Positions 32,844 through 40,348 of a stretch of DNA of 64,000 nt are shown piece after piece. The position numbers and the translations under genes were made by a program. The notes below the pieces were generated by a model. The model searched no databases and was not told where the DNA came from. It saw only the letters and a program-made list of their open reading frames with translations. Origin of the DNA: Bacteroidaceae bacterium (lineage in GTDB: Bacteria; Bacteroidota; Bacteroidia; Bacteroidales; Bacteroidaceae); assembly GCA_017445925.1 (NCBI GenBank), contig JAFSRW010000076.1, positions 1 to 64,000 on the forward strand, read 5' to 3'. Each line of letters begins with the position of its first letter. Position 1 is the stretch's first letter.

Positions 32844-32880
32844 AAAACTGCTACCTTATTACAAGTAAGATAGCAGTTTT
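32844..32880 (-). terminator. Terminator after the LruC lipoprotein gene
   Basis: AAAACTGCTA pairs with TAGCAGTTTT, with an inner CTTA/TAAG. It has U runs in both directions and lies about 45 bases after the stop of the gene at 32924. Confidence 0.8.
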
Positions 32881-32923
32881 AGGTAAGCGGGAATACATCC
32901 TTGCCGAAATAGGTTGTGATTTC

Positions 32924-34138
32924 CTAATAACACCTTAAATACCAATCCTGACTTGAGTCTCCACCAGAAACAGACCATTCTAAGAAACCTGGGAAGAACT
33001 GATCGATAGGAATGCTCTCGTTCTCGCGCTTCAAAATGGTTTCTTTGAAAATGTTGATGTCAGCGCCCTTCAGGTATAATGCAAACGGGTAGTTTCCTTG
33101 ACGAACAAAGTATAGTTTATGAGTCGGATCAGAGCAGTCGTCATTTTTTCCAAAGTAGCTCGTATTCATTCTCGCCGTTGGTGCCTCCATCGGAATATGA
33201 AGCTCCCAGTTCACAATACCTTCCGAACGATAGATAAATGGCTGGATAGAGGCCATCTGAGATGATAATTCCAATGGCGTGTTATATGTCAACTCCAAAA
33301 TATAGGTTGAACCAATCTCTCTCTTAATATCATCAGTCAGGTAATAAACTTTACCCACCTTAGTAAACGACGTCCCCACTGCATCAGTTGATCCTGGTGC
33401 AATCTTCTTCATGCCAACGTTCTCCGGAGTAACCTTGGTATCTAATGTAAGAGCCAGACCATTGGTCAGTTCTACATAGTTCTGATAGGTCGTCAGATAG
33501 AAGGTCTCCTTAATAATCTTACCTTCAGTATTGAACTCTATTTCGTGATTGGCATCCACTACCGCATCATTGAAATCATAGTCACCCTTAAAGGGCCACG
33601 AATCCTCAAAAACATAGACGTCATTGGTTGATGTCTTTCTGTTAGCAGGGGTGGTCTCAGGAGCCGGGATAATCTGAAAATACTCATAAACAACTGATGC
33701 ATTTCCATCGGTAACGTCTCCCTCCAACAGACTCATACCTGTGTAGAAGTTATCTGTGGCAATATACAGATGCTGGGCATAGGAAGGTAATTCCACCACA
33801 GCATGAAACTGACCATTGTACTCGGTATAGTCCTCATAGATGGGCTTCACTTCCTCGTTCCACTTAACATCAGTCTCATCATCCTGAGTAATAAACGGAT
33901 TCTCAGTAAATATGCGGAAAAACACGGGGCCATAAGTCCTAACGGAATTATAATCCACATTAAGGTCTACTTTCTGAACTGTTGAGAAGTCGAAAGAATT
34001 GGCAACTTCCACCCAAGACCCGGGAATACCAGGTTCGGCAGGCATATCATTATTTGATGTATCAGTACAAGCCGTCAACGAGATTGCAATGACAAATCCC
34101 CAACAAATCTTCTTAAAAATACCACTAAAACTATCCAT
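32924..34138 (-). CDS. LruC-domain lipoprotein
   Basis: A 404-residue lipoprotein: signal sequence with lipobox AISLTAC, a DUF4842-like beta domain, and the LruC calcium-site motif DSWPFKGDYDFNDAVVD near 180-200. LruC-domain proteins are frequent surface lipoproteins of Bacteroidales with unknown ligands. The gene has its own promoter and terminator, and no susC/susD neighbours. Confidence 0.88.
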   Translation of the reverse strand: MDSFSGIFKKICWGFVIAISLTACTDTSNNDMPAEPGIPGSWVEVANSFDFSTVQKVDLNVDYNSVRTYGPVFFRIFTENPFITQDDETDVKWNEEVKPIYEDYTEYNGQFHAVVELPSYAQHLYIATDNFYTGMSLLEGDVTDGNASVVYEYFQIIPAPETTPANRKTSTNDVYVFEDSWPFKGDYDFNDAVVDANHEIEFNTEGKIIKETFYLTTYQNYVELTNGLALTLDTKVTPENVGMKKIAPGSTDAVGTSFTKVGKVYYLTDDIKREIGSTYILELTYNTPLELSSQMASIQPFIYRSEGIVNWELHIPMEAPTARMNTSYFGKNDDCSDPTHKLYFVRQGNYPFALYLKGADINIFKETILKRENESIPIDQFFPGFLEWSVSGGDSSQDWYLRCY

Positions 34139-34167
34139 AACAACTATTATTTTGCATAAAAACGCTG

Positions 34168-34175
34168 CAAATATA
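34168..34175 (-). promoter_or_regulatory. -7 box of the LruC lipoprotein gene
   Basis: Minus-strand TATATTTG, 30 bases before the start. Confidence 0.6.
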
Positions 34176-34196
34176 CGAAATTTAGATTAAGGTTAC

Positions 34197-34226
34197 AAAA
34201 AAAGCTGGTTAGAATTCTAACCAACT
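34197..34226 (-). terminator. Terminator after tRNA-Ser
   Basis: Perfect GGTTAGAA/TTCTAACC stem with flanking pairs, then a T run on the minus strand, directly after the tRNA. Confidence 0.85.
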
Positions 34227-34234
34227 TCTTTCTT

Positions 34235-34322
34235 TGGCGGAGAGAGAGGGATTCGAACCCCCGGTGCCTCTCAGCACGCCGGTTTTCAAGACCGGTGTAA
34301 TCGACCACTCTACCATCTCTCC
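34235..34322 (-). tRNA. tRNA-Ser (anticodon TGA)
   Basis: An 88-base tRNA with encoded CCA. Acceptor stem is GGAGAGA with TCTCTCC, the T-loop is GGTTCGAATCC, and the anticodon loop CTTGAAA gives anticodon TGA. The long variable arm (GTGCTGAGAGGCAC) confirms a class II serine tRNA. Confidence 0.97.
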
Positions 34323-34360
34323 GAACTCTCATTTGAGAGGCTTTTGGTCTAAAAGCGCTG

Positions 34361-34368
34361 CAAAGGTA
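34361..34368 (-). promoter_or_regulatory. -7 box of tRNA-Ser
   Basis: Minus-strand TACCTTTG, 38 bases before the mature 5' end. Confidence 0.6.
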
Positions 34369-34410
34369 AGGACTTTAAGCGAGACTGCCAAACTTCCAAA
34401 CGACTTTTTT

Positions 34411-36570
34411 TTATTTGATAAGAATTTTCTTACCTCCAACTATATAAATACCCTTTTTTAGTTGACAGTTGAGAGTTGACGGGTGACAGTTTTGTATTCT
34501 ACGACCGTTCAGGTCATAAACATCATTCTTCATTCTTATCTCTTCATTCTTAATCGGTTTTAAGCAATCAATAACGGAAGGCGATAAGAACTGAAACGAA
34601 TTGACGGAAAGCAATTTCGCATTGTTGGTTCCCGTAGCTACCATATATATATTATGTACGCCTGTAACAGGGACATCCAATGACTTGGTGTAAGTTCCCC
34701 ATGTGTTGAGTCCTGTATCACCATCTTCAGCAGAAAGCGTACAGAGGAGTGTACCATTCTCTTCGTTCGGAGCATCAGCATAAACACTCAGCTTAGAAAC
34801 GGATAGCATGAATTTAGCACGCATGGTAATAAGTGTAGCTGAATCGGTTCCGAAATCGACGTTCTTGTAACCCACATAGTTTGTATTCTTCATATTGGAC
34901 ACTTCTCCTGTTCCGTCATCTGTATTTCCGCTGTCTACTACATCGGCATTCTTTATATAGAAGAAGTTTTCTGCCTGAATAGGTTCATAAGCACTATGCT
35001 TTTCCACAACACCGAGGTGAGCATTAAAAGCTGCAGACAAGCAGGTGCTGTTACCGAAAGCCTCAAAAGTCTTCAGTTCTTCGCCTTCCTGATGTTTGTA
35101 GTTTTCCTCTGCCTTAGTAAGCCATGCAGATGAGGTAATACCACCTGAGTTGCGGTTATTCCATGCATGGTAAGCATTTTTTGCAAGCCATTCGTAATAC
35201 TCCGGATGGTTCATATCCTCGGCATACCTTCGGATATATCGCATGAGGATTCCCTTAAAGCCACACAAGTCACCTCTGACCGTCTGACAGACTTTAATTA
35301 CTCCATAGCTGTCAGCCAACTCCTTCACTGTCCACTTAATAATAGCATCGGCATCCGTCTTATACATAGCGGTTTTATAATGATTGTACAGCATAATGGC
35401 CGCACCCAAGCATGTTCCCTGATTGTAGGTAGATGCCCAATAATTATACTTCTTTGTTCCCAAATCATATGAATCCCACACCTTACCAGTGGGTTTTCCG
35501 CCAGAGAATTCATAGAGTTGCTTACGATTGGCAAGATAGGTCTTTTTAGCCATCTCGTAATATGAAGTATCGGCGGTAGCAATAGCCAAGTAGCAGGCAC
35601 AAACAGATGCAGGCCCATTGATGCAGGCATTTGTTCCCTGCCCCGAGTTGTGTTTCCACTGTAACAAATCATTCCCATAACAATCAGCCCGTTGAAACAT
35701 TCCGTTGAAGTTAGTCTTGGCAGTTGTAAGGTACTTAGTGGTACCTGTAAGCAGATAAGCTCGTACACACGCTATACACATCCAGGCAATGTCATCGTTA
35801 TACTCATTATACCCAGCAACACCATTCTTATACCAGGTTCCTTTGTTACGATTAATAAAATTAACATAAAGGTTCTCAAACATAGTGGCATATTCCAGTT
35901 TACCCGTTGTCTCGTATGCATCAAGAATGGTTTCGAACATCTCGGCATCTCCCCACCATCCGCCGTTATCTATACTGTAACCGGTGCTTTGGCGCTTGTA
36001 ATGGCGTGCCTTGAACTTCAGCATCATATCATCGCGCATTTGCTTGGAAAAACCGTAGGGCTCTATGTCCTCATCAACCTTAATTTCCCATTCTATTTGT
36101 GCAGGTTCGGCATTAGAGGCTGTAAGAAGCGTAACGCCCGTTCCATCGGTAGTCTCAATTTCTGATGAAAGAGCGAACCTGCGTGTCTTATTAATAAAGA
36201 TATGGTACTTATCCTCTGATCCATCTACTGGAACCAGTTCCCAAGCACCTCTAGTAAGATTCTTTGTTATCTGTCCCACAACAGATTTGTTAGTGGCTGC
36301 TGTAATACCTCCAAGGTATAGTTGTGTATAGACATTCTGCAGGTAGAAAGTTCCACGTCCCGTATCAATAATTCTCCAGCGTTGGGAATGTGTATTGGTC
36401 TCGGTCCAAAGGACAGCCTTCTTGGATGCTTCAAGCGAAGAATTCTCTACCATCAGGGAACGTCCACTTTTGATAATCCTGACAATCTGCCCATCCTCAA
36501 AGGCATACATTGCTGAACTAATACAGTACAACAAGACGAACAATAGAAAATTTCTTGTAAAATTAGACAT
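34411..36570 (-). CDS. Secreted GH76-type alpha-mannanase with ricin-like and CBM6-like domains
   Basis: A 719-residue modular enzyme. After a signal peptide (1-23) come a ricin-type beta-trefoil (about 27-165), a GH76 catalytic domain (about 185-530) and a CBM6-like sandwich (about 545-680). The C-terminal tail VYDLNGRR to GIYIVGGKKILIK is shared with two other secreted proteins here. The adjacent catalytic aspartates are in EYNDDIAWMCIA; STYNQGTCLGAA is another GH76 landmark. GH76 enzymes are endo-alpha-1,6-mannanases acting on fungal mannan or similar glycans. Heptad arrays flank the tail motif at 34461-34488 and 34524-34551. Confidence 0.92.
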   Translation of the reverse strand: MSNFTRNFLLFVLLYCISSAMYAFEDGQIVRIIKSGRSLMVENSSLEASKKAVLWTETNTHSQRWRIIDTGRGTFYLQNVYTQLYLGGITAATNKSVVGQITKNLTRGAWELVPVDGSEDKYHIFINKTRRFALSSEIETTDGTGVTLLTASNAEPAQIEWEIKVDEDIEPYGFSKQMRDDMMLKFKARHYKRQSTGYSIDNGGWWGDAEMFETILDAYETTGKLEYATMFENLYVNFINRNKGTWYKNGVAGYNEYNDDIAWMCIACVRAYLLTGTTKYLTTAKTNFNGMFQRADCYGNDLLQWKHNSGQGTNACINGPASVCACYLAIATADTSYYEMAKKTYLANRKQLYEFSGGKPTGKVWDSYDLGTKKYNYWASTYNQGTCLGAAIMLYNHYKTAMYKTDADAIIKWTVKELADSYGVIKVCQTVRGDLCGFKGILMRYIRRYAEDMNHPEYYEWLAKNAYHAWNNRNSGGITSSAWLTKAEENYKHQEGEELKTFEAFGNSTCLSAAFNAHLGVVEKHSAYEPIQAENFFYIKNADVVDSGNTDDGTGEVSNMKNTNYVGYKNVDFGTDSATLITMRAKFMLSVSKLSVYADAPNEENGTLLCTLSAEDGDTGLNTWGTYTKSLDVPVTGVHNIYMVATGTNNAKLLSVNSFQFLSPSVIDCLKPIKNEEIRMKNDVYDLNGRRIQNCHPSTLNCQLKKGIYIVGGKKILIK
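34461..34488 (-). repeat. In-frame heptanucleotide array in GH76 tail (GTTGACA/GTTGAGA)
   Basis: Four 7-base units, the reverse complement of the TCAACTG word family, encoding the residues between the DLNGRR motif and the final GIYIV strand. Confidence 0.9.
34524..34551 (-). repeat. In-frame heptanucleotide array in GH76 linker (CATTCTT)
   Basis: Three CATTCTT units and one ATCTCTT, encoding KNEEIRMKN just before the DVYDLNGRR tail. On the minus strand the words are of the GAAGAAT type. Confidence 0.88.
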
Positions 36571-36615
36571 AGTTAATCGAATTTCATTATTATATTATTT
36601 CATTCTCACTTTTCT

Positions 36616-36641
36616 TTCCCCCTAAAGGGGGTTAGGGGGTC
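36616..36641 (-). repeat. C-rich hairpin repeat, copy 4 (inverted)
   Basis: Same element as at 3667 but in reverse orientation, directly after the stop of the minus-strand zinc-ribbon gene, as at the other copies. Confidence 0.8.
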
Positions 36642-37567
36642 TATACATTTATTGTTTTACATCTGGTACATCGCCCTTTACCGTGCATCTTGGCTCCGCA
36701 TTTACCACATAAACATCTGGTCCGGAAACACTTTATATACCTCCAAATCAAAGCCACAGAGACGATTATATATAATATGTATCCTAACCACCCTAAGACT
36801 GGCAATGAAAATACCATATAGCATACCACACAAACTCCCAACAAGGAGAACAAATAAAGAATGGCCTCAGGAATAGGAAGAAGAGCCAGAACCTCATCAA
36901 TGGTAGCAATAACCAAGACTACTAACAGCCATATACTGGCAATAAAAAGGCCGAGTATAAGAGGAAGATCGAAGGGATTCAGCGTTGGATGATAGTAATA
37001 CAATACCCACGTCTCTGGAACAAGACGTTGTATGCTGGCATACAAGAGTGCAGAACTGGATAAGGAAACCGTGAGCATTGTGGGATAAAACGAACTGATG
37101 TCCCTGACAAATATCATATTAAAACGAGAGTGCCTTATCTTTTGTACAACAAGTACAATAAGAACAGTAAAGACCAATCCCAAGAAAAACCACAGGTGCC
37201 GTTGACTGAAAAGGTAGATAAACTCTGAGATGGGATCGTCAGGTACTACACTGGCAAGGAAGTCACTCTGATGAATCCATCCTTGAGCAAACTGGTCGCG
37301 TGCCACCTTCACCCAAACACTATCGATGGAATCTTCGGGTATAACTACAATCTGGCCAACGACAAGTGGATCGTTGTAATAGAGCAATATGCTGTCAGAG
37401 AGGGTGTCAATGGGCATATTATGGAGCGGTTCCTGACTCTGAAGCCACATGGAGTCTGAAGTAAGATAGAAGTTATCGTTTACAGCATACAGCGTTGACT
37501 CTTCTGCCGGATAATAACAGGCGGAACATAAGACCAGAGCTATTATAAAAAGATATACCTTACGCAT
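36641..37567 (-). CDS. Lipoprotein-like membrane protein with SH3-like and zinc-ribbon ends
   Basis: A 308-residue protein. The N-terminus is a possible lipoprotein signal (LVLCSAC), followed by an SH3-like region (WVKVARDQFAQGWIHQSD, about 85-105). Then come a membrane helix and a block of five further helices (120-285), and a C-terminal zinc ribbon CGKCGAKMHGKGRCTRCK. No defined function. It overlaps the U32 gene by 8 bases, so the pair is expressed together. A C-rich hairpin follows its stop. Confidence 0.8.
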   Translation of the reverse strand: MRKVYLFIIALVLCSACYYPAEESTLYAVNDNFYLTSDSMWLQSQEPLHNMPIDTLSDSILLYYNDPLVVGQIVVIPEDSIDSVWVKVARDQFAQGWIHQSDFLASVVPDDPISEFIYLFSQRHLWFFLGLVFTVLIVLVVQKIRHSRFNMIFVRDISSFYPTMLTVSLSSSALLYASIQRLVPETWVLYYYHPTLNPFDLPLILGLFIASIWLLVVLVIATIDEVLALLPIPEAILYLFSLLGVCVVCYMVFSLPVLGWLGYILYIIVSVALIWRYIKCFRTRCLCGKCGAKMHGKGRCTRCKTINV

Positions 37568-39389
37568 GGAATACTTTCATTTCACATTTCTTACAATCAA
37601 ATTCCAAGCGGAAACGTCGGCCGTCTTTTGAGCAGAGGAAATATGGTTCCTGGTACGGGCTCTTTACATGATGGAACTTAGGACACCAACCTAACTGGTA
37701 GCGCAGACAGTAGCGACACGTCATTAAAGGCTGTCCGTCGGGCAATATACCCGTTACCTCTAATGCATCTGAGGGCGGAGTGCCACAGGTATCAGCAACA
37801 AACTGCCGTGACAAGCGGTTGCTGATATTAAAGTTGAAGCAAGATGCTTTTTCAGAAACCTTTTGTGACTGTATTTTTGAAACATCATCTCTGTACGTCA
37901 CATTATTATTCATAAGCTTTTCTATAAGACAGCGACGCCAGTCTGCAAGCATACTGCGAGGTATGAACCAAGGTTGAGAGAAGCATATTTCCACATCCTT
38001 GGCATAGTAAATGGTATCGCCTAACTTGCTCAGTACCTCTTTAATGCCTGCTGTCTGATCTGTACGCGCCAACTGATGTTCAGCCTGAAAAAACATTGAA
38101 CATTGAACATTGAACATTGAACATTGTTCATTGAACATTGCTTTCAGTTCAAATCCATCTGCTGTTTCACTTAGGGTAAAGTGCAGTGGAATCTTGCGAA
38201 CAGCTGTATCGCGAGCCATAATCTTCTCCCATTGCTGGTCGTAATTACGCCATAGCGTATCACCTTTTTTTACATCAGGCATCTCAGCCGGATAAAGGTG
38301 GTTACCTTCTACCCTGTTTACCCTGAAACCTTGTAACTGTCCCTGTGAATCCAGAAAACACAATCCATCTCCATTACTGAAAGGCGTAGTACCAGCAACT
38401 ATAATACAACCAGGTCTGACTTCCTTCACACGTCCCACCATCTGCCCACGGCTTTTGGGAGTATCAGGGGAAGCCAAATCATCTGTCCTGCCGTGCAGGA
38501 AGTAATTGGTAAATCCACGAGAGAAACTACGAGAGGGGTCGGGCGTGAAGAAGAACTCTTCCTCGCCAAGTGATGAACGCTGGTATTCTGTTCTCCTACG
38601 TAAGACAGCATCTATCTGCTGACGATAATATGCTGTGATGTTCTTAACGTATGATACATTCTTGAGCCTGCCTTCAATCTTAAAGCTGCGCACTCCGGCA
38701 TCCATCATCTCCTCAAGATGTTTGCTACGGTTCATATCGCGCAAGGAAAGAAGGTATTTGTCTTCCACAATCCTCTCCCCGTTACTGTCCTCCAGTGTAA
38801 AAGGCAAACGACAGAACTGTGCACACTCTCCCCTATTGGCAGAACGGCCAAAACAATACTCCGAGGCATAGCACCTGCCACTATATGAAACACAAAGGGC
38901 ACCATGTACAAAAGCCTCAAGGGGTACATCGGGAACGGCCTGATGAATTTGTCTAATCTGATCAAGGGAAAGTTCACGCGCCAACACAATCTGCTGATAG
39001 CCCAGTTCCCTAAGGGCTAAGACCTTCTGAGGAGTCTGGTTGTCCATCTGTGTACTGGCATGCAAAGGGATAGGCGGGAGTTTTAGTTTCAGCAATGCCA
39101 GATCCTGTACAATCAATGCATCAACCCCTACCCGATATAGTTCCCATATAAGATCCTGCGTTTCTTGGAGTTCATCATCATACAGAATGGTATTAACCGT
39201 AACATATACCTTCACCTTAAACTGATGAGCATACTTACAGAGCGTTGCTATATCCTGCACAGAATTCCCTGCCGAGGCGCGAGCACCATATTTGGCTGCA
39301 CCTATATATACGGCATCGGCTCCATGGTCCACAGCTGCTAAGCCGCATTCCAGGTTGCGTGCAGGAGAAAGCAATTCAATGTATGTCAT
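37560..39389 (-). CDS. U32-family peptidase-like RNA-modification protein
   Basis: A 609-residue U32 protein. It starts with the TIM-barrel-like ELLSPARNLECGLAAVDHGA and has the conserved cysteine cluster YASEYCFGRSANRGECAQFC, which binds iron-sulfur in related proteins. U32 members such as TrhP and RlhA act in tRNA or 23S rRNA hydroxylation, so a role in RNA modification is more likely than proteolysis. A seven-unit heptad array (38093-38141) is in frame within the C-terminal half. It overlaps metA by 14 bases. Confidence 0.88.
   Translation of the reverse strand: MTYIELLSPARNLECGLAAVDHGADAVYIGAAKYGARASAGNSVQDIATLCKYAHQFKVKVYVTVNTILYDDELQETQDLIWELYRVGVDALIVQDLALLKLKLPPIPLHASTQMDNQTPQKVLALRELGYQQIVLARELSLDQIRQIHQAVPDVPLEAFVHGALCVSYSGRCYASEYCFGRSANRGECAQFCRLPFTLEDSNGERIVEDKYLLSLRDMNRSKHLEEMMDAGVRSFKIEGRLKNVSYVKNITAYYRQQIDAVLRRRTEYQRSSLGEEEFFFTPDPSRSFSRGFTNYFLHGRTDDLASPDTPKSRGQMVGRVKEVRPGCIIVAGTTPFSNGDGLCFLDSQGQLQGFRVNRVEGNHLYPAEMPDVKKGDTLWRNYDQQWEKIMARDTAVRKIPLHFTLSETADGFELKAMFNEQCSMFNVQCSMFFQAEHQLARTDQTAGIKEVLSKLGDTIYYAKDVEICFSQPWFIPRSMLADWRRCLIEKLMNNNVTYRDDVSKIQSQKVSEKASCFNFNISNRLSRQFVADTCGTPPSDALEVTGILPDGQPLMTCRYCLRYQLGWCPKFHHVKSPYQEPYFLCSKDGRRFRLEFDCKKCEMKVFHA
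38093..38141 (-). repeat. In-frame heptanucleotide array in U32 gene (ACATTGA)
   Basis: Seven 7-base units, five identical or nearly so, encoding a Gln-Cys-Ser-Met-Phe-Asn repeat in the U32 protein. The word ACATTGA recurs intergenically at 44493-44527. Confidence 0.95.
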
Positions 39390-40293
39390 CTATATTATAA
39401 GGTGTCTCTTGATATACGTAATAATTGAGCCAGTTCTGGAACATCAGGTTACCATGAGCACGCCATGTTACAAGAGGTCCCTGAGCAGGGTCGTCGTTCT
39501 TGTAATAATTGTAGGGCTTCTGTATGGGTAGTCCCTTGCCAAGGTCGCGCTTGTATTCTGTGTCAAGGGTATTGGGCGAATATTCGGAGTGACCCGTAAT
39601 AAAAATCTCCCTACCCTCGCGTGCCATCACTATAGATACACCACTCATAGGACTCTCAGCGATCAGCGTCAGTTCCGGCACCTTCAGAATATCTTCCTTG
39701 CGAATCTCGGTATGCCTGCTGTGAGGCATGTAGAACACATCATCGAATCCACGGAAGATAGGCAATGTATTATCCGACATATATTGGGGGAAGATACCAA
39801 ACATTTTCTGTGGCAGCGGGTACTTGGGTACAGCATAGTGATAATAGAGTCCTGCTTGAGCTGCCCAGCAGATATACATGGTACTGGTAACATGTGTACG
39901 GGCCCATGCAAATATCTCGCTTATCTCATCCCAATAGGTTACCTCATGGTAGTCAAGATGTTCAACGGGGGCACCTGTGATAATCATACCGTCGAACTTC
40001 TCATTACGCATCAGTTCAAAGTCGCGATAGAATGCCTTCATGTGCTCTATGGGCGTATTTTTGCTGGTATGCGCCTTCACTTTCATAAACTGAATCTCCA
40101 GCTGAAGGGGACTGTTGGAAAGGATACGTATGAGGTCTGTCTCTGTAGTAATCTTCAGCGGCATCAGGTTCAGGACAACAATCCTCAGTGGACGGATATC
40201 CTGACTGTTAGCCCTTGAATCTGCCAGCACAAAGATATTCTCGCTCTTGAGCAAATCTATGGCTGGCAGTTTATCAGGAAGTTTTAATGGCAT
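39376..40293 (-). CDS. metA: Homoserine O-acyltransferase MetA, predicted acetyl-specific
   Basis: A 305-residue MetA-type enzyme, first step of methionine synthesis. The nucleophile is Cys142 in YICWAAQAGLYYH, with the His/Glu pair further on (MPHSRHTEI; GHSEYSP). At position 111 the protein has Glu (ITGAPVE). In this family Glu at 111 has been linked to acetyl-CoA use and Gly to succinyl-CoA, so an acetyltransferase is predicted. A heptad array lies 11 bases upstream of the start. Confidence 0.93.
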   Translation of the reverse strand: MPLKLPDKLPAIDLLKSENIFVLADSRANSQDIRPLRIVVLNLMPLKITTETDLIRILSNSPLQLEIQFMKVKAHTSKNTPIEHMKAFYRDFELMRNEKFDGMIITGAPVEHLDYHEVTYWDEISEIFAWARTHVTSTMYICWAAQAGLYYHYAVPKYPLPQKMFGIFPQYMSDNTLPIFRGFDDVFYMPHSRHTEIRKEDILKVPELTLIAESPMSGVSIVMAREGREIFITGHSEYSPNTLDTEYKRDLGKGLPIQKPYNYYKNDDPAQGPLVTWRAHGNLMFQNWLNYYVYQETPYNIDDIH

Positions 40294-40304
40294 CTTTTTC
40301 TTAA

Positions 40305-40339
40305 ATTAAGAATTAAGAGTGAAGAGTGAAAAATGAAAA
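40305..40339 (-). repeat. Heptanucleotide array between M13 and metA genes
   Basis: Five units grading from ATTAAGA through GTGAAGA to ATGAAAA on the plus strand, filling the 55-base gap between two minus-strand genes. Confidence 0.88.
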
Positions 40340-40348
40340 ATCTTCAAC

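Noticed and set aside
39589-40218. 209-residue plus-strand frame
   Set aside because: Antisense shadow of metA; composition and lack of motifs indicate no gene.
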